Source: Desulfitobacterium sp038181555 (GTDB lineage: Bacteria; Bacillota; Desulfitobacteriia; Desulfitobacteriales; Desulfitobacteriaceae). Taken from it: DNA of 64,000 nt. A model generated the notes under the pieces. It searched no databases. It was given only the letters and a program-made list of their open reading frames with translations, and was not told where the DNA came from. The stretch is taken from positions 1-64,000 of the forward strand of contig NZ_JBBWUA010000017.1 in the NCBI RefSeq assembly GCF_038181555.1, read 5' to 3'. The translations under genes and the position numbers were made by a program. Below, one piece after another: positions 9,124-17,746 of this stretch. The stretch's first letter is position 1. Every line of letters starts with the position of its first letter.

Positions 9124-11367
9124 TTATTTATCCTCCTTTCTGTCTGAGCTTTGTACCTTATAGATTTTGCACAATAAACCACGGTTTGCCCAGCTCCCAC
9201 TCATGGGATCACAATCTTCATCTGCCACACTGGTAAGAACATTGGCATTGGATTCAAGACAGCCACCCAACTCCGGATCGCGCATATCCCGTTCCGGGTA
9301 CCACCAGCCACGTTCAGTGAAGACTGTACCAGGCCTAATTCCCTCGGTAAGGCTGGCTTTTTGCTTGATGCGCCCACGTCGGGTCTCGATCCAGACCCAA
9401 TCCCCTTCTTGAATACCATACTCAGCAGCCGTATCTGGATTGATTTCCATATGAGGTTCATGACGAATAAAACGAAGCTCTTGAATATTAAAGTGTTCAG
9501 AATGATGGAAAGGCATGACCCCTGCTCCTGTGGTCAGAACCAATGGATATTCCTTCGCTAGTTCAGGATGGTCAATCTCATTCTCCACGGGTGGAATGTA
9601 TTGGGGCAAAGGAGGATAACCGAGTTCTTCAAGGACGCTGGAGTAAATCTCTATTTTACCTGAGGGAGTAGCAAAGCCGCCCCGCTCTTTATACTTGAAG
9701 TATTCTCTTTCCGGGAAATGGAAGCGGTAAAACTCAACAAATTCATCATAGCTCTCCACACCATAGCCCAGATCCTTAATCCGGTAGAAGTAGGCATCCT
9801 CCAGCGTTTCCCAAGGCCAGTGTTCTTTTTGACCCAGTCTTATACCAAGATCCCGCCAAAATTCAAAGTCCGTATGACGCTCATACATAGGCTGAATAGC
9901 CCGTTGCGAACACATTAAGAAATCAGAACAACCGTACGTAGAGGTAATGGTCGGACGTTCGAAGGAACCCGCCATGGGCAGTACATAATCGGAAAGCATG
10001 GCTGTTGGGGTTAACCAATAGTCGCAGGTAATCAGAAGATCTAAGGCCTTCAGGGCTGCCAAGACTTTCTTACTCTCGCCATAGGAATTCACAGGATTTG
10101 TGGCCGAAACCAACAAGGCTTTCACAGGGTAAGGATCTTCTGTCAAAATTGCATTATAGACCGAGGGAGGATGAGCCTCACACATCCACTCTGCCGTAGG
10201 AGCTTTACCCCAGTATTTTTTCGTTATCTCGGCGATCCGTCCGTATCCTGGCCAGGTTACAAGCTTAAATTTATCTGACCCCAGTTGTTTAGCCCGTTGT
10301 TCTTCGCTTAAGTACTCATTGAGCTCCATCTCTTCGTCAGTGACAAACTCTTTGCTAGGACCGGTCAAAAGATCTGCCCCGGGGCAATCCAAATTGCCGG
10401 TGATGGCTCTTAAGATGGCTCTTGCATGTTGGGTTGCTCCGGCCGGTTTGCCGATTTGGTCAACAGCCGTCCCCCATTGAATATTGCCCGGCTTATTCGT
10501 GGCATACATCCGTGCGCCTTCCCGAATAATATCTGCGCTTACTCCTGTTAAAGGCTCAGCCCACTCCGGTGTAAATTCTTCCACATGAGCTGTTAACTCG
10601 TCAAAGCCTACACAATGTTCGTACACAAATTCGTAATCAGCTAGTCCCTCATAGATAATGACATTAATCCAAGCCAAGGCTAAGGCCAAGTCGGAACCCG
10701 GTCTTACTGGGATCCAGAGATCAGCCTTTGCTGCAGTCTCCGTAAAGCGGGGATCAATTACAATTACCTTGAGCCCTTTGGCTTTAAGGGCACTGACTCC
10801 ACTCATTTCCGGCAAGGTTGATATCCCCGGGTTCTGGCCCCAGAGTACTAGACATCTGCTCGTTCCTAAGTCAATCTCAAAAGGACTCCAGCCATAAACT
10901 GCTGTTTCAATCATAAAGGTAGGAATCCAGCACAAATGAGAATTGTGAAAACCATTGGGACTACCAAAGAGATTCATAAAGCGACGTCTTGCCCAGTCGT
11001 CTGTACGAGAAGTTCCACCGGCTGTAGCAACAGCCTCTGCCCCATACTGTTTGCGGATCTCTTCCAGCTTGGTTCCAATCTCATCAATGGCTTGCTCCCA
11101 AGTAATCCTTTCCCATTCGCCTGAACCTTTTTCCCCCTTACGCTTTAAGGGGAAATTAACTCGGGCTTCATGGTCCAGATGAATAAGATTAACGTTCCCA
11201 CGGCAGCACAGGCCGCCTGTATTTGTGGGGTAATCAGTGTCACCCTCGAAATGAAGGATCTTGCCGTCTTTTACATAAACTAAGCAGCCGCAGTTCTGAT
11301 GACAGAAATAGCAGCAAGCTTTTTTGACTTCGACTCCTTCTTGTTCTAAATCAAACTTCGTGCTCAT
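9124..11367 (-). CDS. Molybdopterin oxidoreductase catalytic subunit, copy B
   Basis: A 747-residue DMSO-reductase-family catalytic subunit and first gene of the operon. The [4Fe-4S] motif is C19-x2-C22-x3-C26 with Cys54 or Cys55 as fourth ligand; extra cysteines at 18 and 28 flank it. Cys146 in HLCWIPT is the likely molybdenum/tungsten ligand. No twin-arginine signal is present. A TTG six codons upstream is possible, but GGAGG precedes the ATG at 11367 by six bases. A consensus sigma-54 promoter is 60-75 bp upstream. It is clearly related to copy A at 4006-6186, so the pair may act on related substrates or in sequence. The substrate is not predictable from sequence alone. Confidence 0.9.
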   Translation of the reverse strand: MSTKFDLEQEGVEVKKACCYFCHQNCGCLVYVKDGKILHFEGDTDYPTNTGGLCCRGNVNLIHLDHEARVNFPLKRKGEKGSGEWERITWEQAIDEIGTKLEEIRKQYGAEAVATAGGTSRTDDWARRRFMNLFGSPNGFHNSHLCWIPTFMIETAVYGWSPFEIDLGTSRCLVLWGQNPGISTLPEMSGVSALKAKGLKVIVIDPRFTETAAKADLWIPVRPGSDLALALAWINVIIYEGLADYEFVYEHCVGFDELTAHVEEFTPEWAEPLTGVSADIIREGARMYATNKPGNIQWGTAVDQIGKPAGATQHARAILRAITGNLDCPGADLLTGPSKEFVTDEEMELNEYLSEEQRAKQLGSDKFKLVTWPGYGRIAEITKKYWGKAPTAEWMCEAHPPSVYNAILTEDPYPVKALLVSATNPVNSYGESKKVLAALKALDLLITCDYWLTPTAMLSDYVLPMAGSFERPTITSTYGCSDFLMCSQRAIQPMYERHTDFEFWRDLGIRLGQKEHWPWETLEDAYFYRIKDLGYGVESYDEFVEFYRFHFPEREYFKYKERGGFATPSGKIEIYSSVLEELGYPPLPQYIPPVENEIDHPELAKEYPLVLTTGAGVMPFHHSEHFNIQELRFIRHEPHMEINPDTAAEYGIQEGDWVWIETRRGRIKQKASLTEGIRPGTVFTERGWWYPERDMRDPELGGCLESNANVLTSVADEDCDPMSGSWANRGLLCKIYKVQSSDRKEDK

Positions 11368-11426
11368 TTCTTCCCTCCATTGCAAATAGATTGTGAAATA
11401 ATAAATAATGTCCTACATCATTACTT

Positions 11427-11442
11427 TGCAATTTCTATGCCA
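11427..11442 (-). promoter_or_regulatory. Sigma-54 (-24/-12) promoter of the molybdoenzyme operon
   Basis: Minus-strand TGGCATAGAAATTGCA matches the -24/-12 consensus with correct GG-N10-GC spacing. Transcription would start near 11416, giving a leader of about 50 bases before the ATG at 11367. Confidence 0.85.
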
Positions 11443-11505
11443 GGTAGTGATTCGTGAAAAAAGGCTTAAAACCAAGCTATTTCATTATTGGTATTGCACT
11501 GCTTC

Positions 11506-11518
11506 TTTCATTTTGAAA
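11506..11518. promoter_or_regulatory. Candidate activator site TTTCA-N3-TGAAA
   Basis: A perfect 5-3-5 dyad, TTTCATTTTGAAA, about 70-80 bp upstream of the 11427 promoter. The same arms recur at 38101-38113 upstream of another sigma-54 promoter, with degenerate versions at 1684 and 33465. Confidence 0.55.
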
Positions 11519-11554
11519 AAAACAGTGTCTTTTTAGGAATTACCTATTGAAACA

Positions 11555-11591
11555 AATACTGCTCCCGGCAATTAAGTCCGAAAGCAGTATT
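11555..11591 (-). terminator. Hairpin terminator after the truncated MFS remnant
   Basis: Perfect 9-bp arms AATACTGCT/AGCAGTATT; the minus-strand sequence then runs TTTGTTTC. It sits just past the stop of the MFS remnant at 11628 and insulates the activator region of the 11427 promoter. Confidence 0.6.
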
Positions 11592-11627
11592 GTATTTTAG
11601 AAAATATTAACCCTCAGGGACATCGAC

Positions 11628-11720
11628 TTAGACACCAGCTTTTATAACATTTTCTTCTTGAATTTGGTCGATTGTTTTTCCCTTGGTTTCGTTTCTCACA
11701 AAGAAGAAGGCAGCTAACCT
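11628..11720 (-). pseudogene. C-terminal remnant of an MFS transporter
   Basis: A 31-codon open segment ending in TAA at 11628-11630 reads FFFVRNETKGKTIDQIQEEN and a short tail. This matches the C-terminus of aromatic-acid MFS carriers; the intact copy at 12395-13888 ends with FVQRETKGKSMDALQ. An in-frame stop lies just upstream at about 11721, where IS4-type transposase sequence begins on the other strand. I infer that an ancestral transporter gene was truncated by the insertion. Confidence 0.7.
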
Positions 11721-12120
11721 TCAAGGATGCGTATCTCTTGATAAGTAACCGAGTCGATGCTCCGGAAGAGGCTACAACTGCCTATGCTAGGAGATGGAGA
11801 ATTGAAGTTTTTTACCGTATGGCTAAGCAGAATCTTGGATTAACATCGTGTTATGCTCAGCCTGAAGCCGCCCATTTTGCACATGTGGAACTCTTGTTCA
11901 CGGCGAAAACCCTTCTTTGTTACGCTGATGGGTGTGCAATAAAGAAGGCGCCGAACAAGCCCCATCCCTCTGCGAAGTGGTCAGGTACTTTTTCAACGCC
12001 GATTGTCGGATTCGCTGTTGCAAGCAGCAGATCAAAGTCTATTTTGACACAGCAACCAAGTGTTTTTCAAGGCTTAGCGTAAATTCTGGCCTCAATCTTT
12101 GGAACCTCCATAACTACTGC
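11714..12120 (+). pseudogene. IS4-type DDE transposase fragment, frameshifted
   Basis: The plus strand encodes the C-terminal part of an IS4-superfamily transposase. LLISNRVDAPEE is followed by YARRWRIEVFYRMAK, the Y-(2)-R-(3)-E-(6)-K signature. After about 11930 the similarity-like reading continues in a different frame (CNKEGAEQ... then RYFFNADCRIRCCKQQI), so the fragment carries a frameshift. The N-terminal DDE residues are absent. It lies between the truncated MFS remnant and the GC-rich transporter genes and marks a rearrangement site. Confidence 0.7.
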
Positions 12121-12131
12121 ATATTTAGTAC

Positions 12132-12362
12132 TTACTTCTTCCGCGACCGCACGATTTCCATCCCGCCGAAGATAAAGAAGTGCACAAACGGCAAGCCTAA
12201 TGCGGCGGCCATCAGCGGAACCGCGTAACCTTGCTTCGAGAAACCGGGAATAGCAAGGGGGCACACGATACATGCGATGACCATAAAGATCAGGACTCCC
12301 AGCATGGCGTAGAACGCGGTACCTCCTGATAATTCCATATTCGACAATTCCTTATTATCCAT
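12132..12362 (-). CDS. Small two-helix membrane protein beside the MFS transporter
   Basis: A 76-residue protein with two predicted membrane helices and a basic tail (EIVRSRKK). The ATG at 12362 has AAGGAGG six bases upstream. It follows the MFS gene by 32 bp and shares its GC-rich codon use, so the pair probably travelled together. Length and topology suggest an accessory subunit or stabiliser for the transporter; I do not recognise the family. Confidence 0.7.
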   Translation of the reverse strand: MDNKELSNMELSGGTAFYAMLGVLIFMVIACIVCPLAIPGFSKQGYAVPLMAAALGLPFVHFFIFGGMEIVRSRKK

Positions 12363-12394
12363 AAGAACCTCCTTTTTGTCCCCTTAGCTGACGG

Positions 12395-13888
12395 TCAGGC
12401 CGTCTCCATCTCGGTCTGCAGAGCGTCCATGGACTTACCCTTGGTCTCCCGCTGGACGAACAGCATCGTACAGATAAAGCCGAGCCCCAGCGGAATAATC
12501 AGGACAAGGACCAGCGACGACCAGTTGGTGGTGCCACCGGAAGAGAACATGGGTGACGTCGACAGGGTACCGAGAATGATCGGTGAGGCCGCGCCGCCGA
12601 AGCGCGCGAAAGCCTGGCACCATGACACGCCCATGTTGCGCATCTGGGTGGGATAACTCTCAGGCATGAGGGGCTGAACCGCCGTGATGGCATAGTTGAG
12701 CGCGAACCCGAACAGCAGCATGAGGGCGATACAGAGCCCGTAGTTGTTCGGAACCACGAACAACGAACACAGGATAATGGCAAAGATGGCGAAGAGCCAG
12801 GAAAACGCCAGGTTGCGCTTGCGCCCCACCAAGTCCGACATAAAACCGACCGAGATGTTGGAGACTATGGCCGCCACGTTGTTGAATGTCTGAAGATTGA
12901 CAGCCTGAGCCGGCGAATAACCAATCCCTTTGAACCAAGTCGGCAACCAGGCGTTCATACCGTAAACGCAGAACTGGCCGATGAAATAGCAGGACCAGAT
13001 GGCGCAGGTAGCCACAATGTAGCGCCTGGAGAACAGGGTATCCGGCGTGGATCGGGCCGGTTTGGGAGGAATGATGAGGGAGGAGGGATCGATCTTATCC
13101 GCGCTGCCACGGACAGACTTCTGAATCTGTTCCAAACTGGCGGCGGCGTCCTGAAGCCGACCCTTCGAGACGTACCAGGCCGAGGTTTCCTTCATGAAGA
13201 AGTGCAGAAAGATGCCGTAGATTATTGGGATAGCTCCGATTAGGTAACATATCCGCCAATTGGCGTACATGGTCGCCTGCACGACCTCCTTGGTGACAGG
13301 ATCCTTCGTCATGTAGGTGACGAGCTCGGTAAGCCCGGGAATGATGGGAGTAGAAACATTCTGGATGGCATTGCCTACAAGTCCGGCCAGCACCCAGCCC
13401 ACTACCATGAACGCCATGCCGAAGGTGACGAAGACGCCGCGGTTTTTGGACGGCATGGTTTCAGCGAATACCGTGGTCACCACCGGGATGCAGGAACCGA
13501 CACCGAAGCCGGCGATGAAACGGAACAGGGCAAACATTTCATAGCTGGAGGCGAACGCCTGCGGCAAGGTAAAAGCGCCGTAGAACAGCACGGCCAGGGT
13601 CAGCATGGTTTTGCGCCCGAACTTATCGGACAGGATGCCTCCGACCGCGCCTCCGAGCACCATACCCATGAGCGACCACGTGGTTAAGGAACCCATAAGA
13701 GCGCCGGGGTTGGGGTTGTCCGGCCAGAACGTGCTGGCCACCTTGGCATTGGTTGTGTTGACGATCATAAAGTCGTAACCGTCGAAAATCATCGCCAGAC
13801 CGAGGAAACAAAATGTAATCCAGGTAAATTTGTTCACGCCTAAGGAATCAATGACATCGGATACGGAAAATGTCTTTTTTTCGTCCAT
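12395..13888 (-). CDS. MFS transporter, aromatic acid:H+ symporter-like
   Basis: A 497-residue major facilitator with about twelve helices. The opening segment DGYDFMIVN in helix 1 and the loop GGILSDKFGRKTML are typical of the AAHS/PcaK-MhpT branch, which imports aromatic and other organic acids. The C-terminal RETKGKSM box is also usual. The ATG at 13888 has AAGGAGG upstream. Base composition and codon choice (many GCC, CCG and GGC codons) are visibly richer in GC than the surrounding genes, suggesting recent transfer. Its position beside a molybdopterin enzyme (15512-17746) makes uptake of that enzyme's substrate, possibly aromatic, an attractive inference. Confidence 0.85.
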   Translation of the reverse strand: MDEKKTFSVSDVIDSLGVNKFTWITFCFLGLAMIFDGYDFMIVNTTNAKVASTFWPDNPNPGALMGSLTTWSLMGMVLGGAVGGILSDKFGRKTMLTLAVLFYGAFTLPQAFASSYEMFALFRFIAGFGVGSCIPVVTTVFAETMPSKNRGVFVTFGMAFMVVGWVLAGLVGNAIQNVSTPIIPGLTELVTYMTKDPVTKEVVQATMYANWRICYLIGAIPIIYGIFLHFFMKETSAWYVSKGRLQDAAASLEQIQKSVRGSADKIDPSSLIIPPKPARSTPDTLFSRRYIVATCAIWSCYFIGQFCVYGMNAWLPTWFKGIGYSPAQAVNLQTFNNVAAIVSNISVGFMSDLVGRKRNLAFSWLFAIFAIILCSLFVVPNNYGLCIALMLLFGFALNYAITAVQPLMPESYPTQMRNMGVSWCQAFARFGGAASPIILGTLSTSPMFSSGGTTNWSSLVLVLIIPLGLGFICTMLFVQRETKGKSMDALQTEMETA

Positions 13889-14200
13889 ATTTTCCTCCTT
13901 TTTTAAGGAAAAGGCAGAAAGCGGTCAAGTAGTGACAGCCAAGGATTATTTTCATTCTTTCTTCAATGTGATCGCTCCACCATTCCTGATTTCAGGTATA
14001 CTCAAGATTGATATGAATCTAAGGATACCCCCATGACGACCGGGTTCTGCCCTTGTTCGCACTCTTTCCGAATTTGCGACTGATCTTAATTTGAGATGTT
14101 CTCCATGGTCTGGGGCTTACCAAACGGCTCCGCTGCGCCTTTTCCGTCCGCGTCTATCTTTGTGATTAGTTTCTCATTTTCGAAAATGCTTTTCCTGACT
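13889..14200. other. Intergenic stretch with a possible coding remnant
   Basis: I see no intact gene. On the minus strand at about 14086-14160 a short GC-rich open segment reads DADGKGAAEPFGKPQTMENI before a stop. It could be the tail of a lost gene and may mark the edge of the imported GC-rich block that includes the MFS transporter. No convincing terminator or promoter was found here. Confidence 0.35.
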
Positions 14201-14353
14201 TTACTTTTCGAGAGAATTCTTCTCTTCATTTTGTGGTATTTCTACTTTACAAAAGGGGCATATCTTTTGTTTAACTCCCCCAACAACAGGAATTTTCTTC
14301 CCGCAACTGGGACATTCAATCGGCTTGGATGCAGATGCTGGTCTGAAACACAT
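14201..14353 (-). CDS. 50-residue zinc-ribbon protein
   Basis: A short gene starting MCFRPASASKPIECPSCG and ending in TAA at 14201. Two CxxC knuckles (CPSC at residues 14-17 and CPFC at 32-35) form a rubredoxin-like zinc ribbon. AGGAGG lies nine bases upstream of the ATG at 14353, a strong ribosome site. It follows the third molybdoenzyme gene set on the same strand. Function is unknown; it may assist metal handling or assembly of the nearby enzyme. Confidence 0.8.
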   Translation of the reverse strand: MCFRPASASKPIECPSCGKKIPVVGGVKQKICPFCKVEIPQNEEKNSLEK

Positions 14354-14456
14354 TCATACCACCTCCTAAATTATAGCATTAGTAATACTCTCTGTCCCGA
14401 TTTTGTGTATCCAGGAAAAGTAACACAGGTCAACCAATAAATATATTGTAGTTACC

Positions 14457-14732
14457 TTAAGCTGGTACACCTTTTTGCCTTGCTTTTAATTTATTGGCTG
14501 AAGAAAGAATCCCCCCGAGGCAAATGGACATAAATGCTGCAGAAATAATCCGGTACTCAGGAGGGACAAGAAAGGTTACAAAATTTGCCCAAATCCAAAA
14601 GTAGGGAAGGGTTATTTGTTGTGGGAAAATACAGGAAAGCCAGAATGCATAAAAGCAACGCCCCCCACACAAAATCACCCTTACGCAAGCAAACCCGCCT
14701 ACTTTGTTGGTAATTTCCTCATTTTCTAACAC
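14457..14732 (-). CDS. Possible small membrane protein (doubtful)
   Basis: An open frame of up to 91 codons with a GTG start lacking a clear ribosome site. Residues from about 24 onward form two hydrophobic segments followed by a basic tail (KLKARQKG), a layout like the 76-residue protein at 12132-12362. The N-terminal part is less protein-like, and a G6 run at about the CGG position could hide a frameshift. It sits in line with the molybdoenzyme genes. I consider it a weak call. Confidence 0.35.
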   Translation of the reverse strand: MLENEEITNKVGGFACVRVILCGGRCFYAFWLSCIFPQQITLPYFWIWANFVTFLVPPEYRIISAAFMSICLGGILSSANKLKARQKGVPA

Positions 14733-14747
14733 GGCAAAATACTATTT

Positions 14748-14972
14748 TTAATTTTTTTCTTCATTTCCACTACGTTTGGTAGTTTGATAGCCCTTCATAG
14801 GCTTTTGCATAAATTTATCTTTAACATAGTAGAAACCAATTTTCTCAAGTTCCTTTTTAGTCATCTTGATTCCAGCGGAAATCTCATTGAAACTTACGCC
14901 TTTTGCAGCTTCTTCATTAAGATATCTTAGTTGCGCTTTATCATCAAGAGCCAAAAATTCTTGGTTAGTCAT
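14748..14972 (-). CDS. Small DNA-binding-like helical protein
   Basis: A 74-residue soluble protein beginning MTNQEFLALDDKAQLRYL. The middle (SFNEISAGIKMTKKELEKIGF) has the spacing of a helix-turn-helix, and the tail is basic. The ATG at 14972 has AAGGAGG eight bases upstream; longer starts lack one. It lies 175 bp after the Fe-S subunit of the third molybdoenzyme. It may be a local regulator; no firm family assignment is possible. Confidence 0.65.
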   Translation of the reverse strand: MTNQEFLALDDKAQLRYLNEEAAKGVSFNEISAGIKMTKKELEKIGFYYVKDKFMQKPMKGYQTTKRSGNEEKN

Positions 14973-15099
14973 GACATTTAACCTCCTTAGAAAAGTTAGA
15001 TTCCATAGGGTTTGAAAACTAGGATATTCACTTTGGAGGGGGCTCAGCATGTTTTAGCTAAACATTCGAGCTTACTTATGTCGGAGACAGGGTTCAGGA

Positions 15100-15131
15100 G
15101 CCATGACGGTTACTGCAATAACCGTCATGGC
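15100..15131. repeat. Perfect 13-bp hairpin after the Fe-S subunit gene
   Basis: Arms GCCATGACGGTTA and TAACCGTCATGGC with a six-base loop, 17 bp past the stop at 15148. There is no T-run, so it is more likely an mRNA stabiliser or attenuator than a full terminator. Confidence 0.6.
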
Positions 15132-15147
15132 ACTATACCCAAGCACC

Positions 15148-15483
15148 TTATGGAAGGAACATAGCAACTTTTTTGCCTTTTTCAGCCATCTTTTTAGCCA
15201 ACTCTTCAACTGGACCATATTCCATAGCTTGACCTAGGCAATGAAGGACACAGGAGGGTTTCTTTCCATCCTTAATGCGATCTTCACAGACATCACAGAA
15301 GTTGGTCGGAACAGGAACATAGTTCCATTCCCACTTTTCAGCATCAATTTTCCAGGGACCTACCTCTGTGAGTTTAATCCCCCATTTTCCAACAGGAAGA
15401 TTTTTTTCGTTTTTACAAGCGACTTCGCAGGAGTGGCAACCTGTACAGTATTCATAGTCGATCATTAATCCATATTGAGCCAT
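15148..15483 (-). CDS. Two-cluster ferredoxin-like subunit of the third molybdoenzyme
   Basis: A 111-residue Fe-S protein. The first cluster motif is CTGCHSCEVAC (from residue 13); the second group is CDVCEDRIKDG followed by CVLHC. Two [4Fe-4S] clusters are expected, fewer than the four in DmsB-like subunits. The ATG at 15483 follows AAGGAGG. It lies 28 bp after the catalytic gene and probably accepts or donates its electrons. No membrane subunit follows, so this looks like a soluble two-subunit enzyme. Confidence 0.88.
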   Translation of the reverse strand: MAQYGLMIDYEYCTGCHSCEVACKNEKNLPVGKWGIKLTEVGPWKIDAEKWEWNYVPVPTNFCDVCEDRIKDGKKPSCVLHCLGQAMEYGPVEELAKKMAEKGKKVAMFLP

Positions 15484-15511
15484 TCTAAGTTCCTCCTTTC
15501 TTCAGTTAATC

Positions 15512-17746
15512 TTAAGCTTCTTTATAAACCTTACAGAGAATGCTCTTGAAGGTATCGCCGAATCCGAGTTTTCCATTATGTTGATGTGGCATCAAGGTAT
15601 TGATATTGGATTCCCAAACTCCAAAGAGTGAAGGCTCTGCGGCCTCTTTTTCTGGGAACCACCAGCCATGAGTTGCATGGACGACTCTCGGATGAATAGT
15701 CTCAGTTAGATGAGCTACCATCCTGGCCTTACCAAACATGTTTTCGATTACGACCCAATCTCCCTCTTTAATACCCAGGTTAGCTGCGGTTTCCGGATGG
15801 AGTTCCATCTCTGGGTTAGGATCAATTTCACGTAAGGTTTTGAGATGCCTGTGCTCTGAATGGAAGGAAGAAAACTTTCTAGCTCCTGTGGTTAAGGTTA
15901 AGGGATACTCTTTAGCAAGCTCCGGTGTGCTGTATGGGCTATAAGGTGGCTCTTCATGGTAGGGTAGCGCATCATCGCCCCAAGATTCAAAGAGTGTAGA
16001 GCATAGTTCAACCATTCCAGTAACAGTATTAAAGCCGGGCTCACCATCAAATCTCAAGAGACCTTTTTCGTGTTTTTTATAGGTATAACCGGGTTGATAG
16101 AGACCTTTTTCACGTAATTCTTCAAAGCCGAAGCCGGTATCTGGCTTGAGTTGCTCGCTGAAGAAATCGGAAACATTGTCCCAAGGCCATGCTTTTGGAT
16201 TGAGTCTCTTACCAAGCTCGAAGCAAACTTCGAGGTCAGACTTCGTTTCGCCCACGGTTAAGGCTTTATTCATAGCGCCGGCAAATACGGCATTACGTCC
16301 ATAGTGAGTAAGTACCACTCCATCATGCTCTGCAAAGGTAGGCAGCGGTAAGAAAATATCTGCAAAAGCCATTGCCGTTGGGGTCATGAAGGTATCTTGC
16401 ACAACACTAAACTCGAGGGACTGAAGGGCACGATACCAACGGTCCGGTTGAGCAGAGTTAGTGGGAGTGATAAAGTTACTACTGTTGAACCAACCCATTC
16501 TCAATTTATAAGGTTTACCTGTTTCTAAAGTATTCAAGGTTTCATCAGGGTGAGTTGTCGCTAAAGCAGTACTAACTGCCGGCCATTGCTCTGCACCAAT
16601 TCTCTTATTCCAAAGTTCTTCTGATAGGTTGGCACGAGATTCCATACGCCATTTTCCCATGAGGGATGCAGGTGGTCCAATTGTAACACCACCAGGTGTA
16701 TCGAGGTTACCCGTGATAGCGATAAGGGCAAGCAAGGCATGACCCAGTTGGACCCCATTTGGATTTTGGTCAACAGCTAATCCCCAGCCAAGGCTTGCAG
16801 GTTTAGCTTTTGCGAAGACTCGAGCAACTTCATAAATCTTTTCAGTAGGAACCCAGGTGATTTCGGAAACTTTCTCAGGTGGGTATTCCATAACCCTCTC
16901 TACGAATTCATCCCAACCATAGCACCAGTTTTCAACGAAATCATGATCATAAAGATCTTCTTTGATGATGACATGGAGTAGTCCTAAAGCCAGAGCAGTA
17001 TCAGAACCAGGTCTTAGTTGGAGTACATGCTCAGCTCTGGTAGCCAACCAGCTGATTCTTGGGTCGACCATGATGACCTTTGTTCCCAACTTCATCATAT
17101 CAATAACTGAGTGGCCAAAGAAACCATCAGGATTTGACTTTAAGGGTTCTTTACCCCATAACATGAGGTATTCAGGATGCTTCCAACCCGGATGATTATA
17201 GCGGTCTTCGAAGTGACCTGCAAAGTCAATCTCGGGATACCCTGCACCCAGAATATAATCGGTAATAGCACAGCGTGGACCGTAGCAAGACCAACCGCTT
17301 TGTGGGTAGCAAACGTTTGGTGTTCCGATAGAAGCAAAGCCAAGTGGGTAATAGTATAGACAGGCTTCACGTCCAGTTCCACCAAATACGACAATGGATT
17401 CAGCACCATGGTTTTCTTTGAAATAGTTAATTTTATCGACGATGGTATCCCATGCTTCATCCCAGGAAATCCGTTGCCATTTATTTTCACCTTTGGCACC
17501 AACACGCTTCATTGGATAGATGATACGTTGAGGATGATGGGTATATTCTGGGAGAGTTAAACATCTTACACACAATCTTCCGTTTGTGATAGGATGCTCA
17601 GGGTCTCCTTCAACTTTGATAAGTCTACCTTCTTTGACTGTCAGAATCATTCCACAACCGACGGGGTGATCTCCCGGCGGTGACCATCCACACGTTCTCA
17701 CGGTATAAGAACCGTCATCCAGAGATTTCTTCCATTCTTTTTCCAT
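15512..17746 (-). CDS. Molybdopterin oxidoreductase with atypical cysteine motif
   Basis: A 744-residue DMSO-reductase-superfamily protein. The N-terminal Fe-S cysteines are spaced unusually: C19-x11-C31, then C59-x2-C62, with the sequence CGWSPPGDHPVGCG between the first two. Cys154 in WSCYGPR aligns with the metal ligand of the other two copies. No Tat signal is present. I place the start at 17746, where a GGGTGAG-like site is upstream; an in-frame ATG at 17854 has no site and would add 36 residues. A sigma-54 promoter lies at 17903. With a soluble two-cluster partner and a nearby aromatic-acid transporter, a role in anaerobic conversion of an organic substrate is plausible but unproven. 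Confidence 0.87.
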   Translation of the reverse strand: MEKEWKKSLDDGSYTVRTCGWSPPGDHPVGCGMILTVKEGRLIKVEGDPEHPITNGRLCVRCLTLPEYTHHPQRIIYPMKRVGAKGENKWQRISWDEAWDTIVDKINYFKENHGAESIVVFGGTGREACLYYYPLGFASIGTPNVCYPQSGWSCYGPRCAITDYILGAGYPEIDFAGHFEDRYNHPGWKHPEYLMLWGKEPLKSNPDGFFGHSVIDMMKLGTKVIMVDPRISWLATRAEHVLQLRPGSDTALALGLLHVIIKEDLYDHDFVENWCYGWDEFVERVMEYPPEKVSEITWVPTEKIYEVARVFAKAKPASLGWGLAVDQNPNGVQLGHALLALIAITGNLDTPGGVTIGPPASLMGKWRMESRANLSEELWNKRIGAEQWPAVSTALATTHPDETLNTLETGKPYKLRMGWFNSSNFITPTNSAQPDRWYRALQSLEFSVVQDTFMTPTAMAFADIFLPLPTFAEHDGVVLTHYGRNAVFAGAMNKALTVGETKSDLEVCFELGKRLNPKAWPWDNVSDFFSEQLKPDTGFGFEELREKGLYQPGYTYKKHEKGLLRFDGEPGFNTVTGMVELCSTLFESWGDDALPYHEEPPYSPYSTPELAKEYPLTLTTGARKFSSFHSEHRHLKTLREIDPNPEMELHPETAANLGIKEGDWVVIENMFGKARMVAHLTETIHPRVVHATHGWWFPEKEAAEPSLFGVWESNINTLMPHQHNGKLGFGDTFKSILCKVYKEA

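Noticed and set aside
14096..14440. 114-codon plus-strand frame
   Set aside because: It is antisense to the 50-residue zinc-ribbon gene, which has a proper ribosome site and cysteine pairs.
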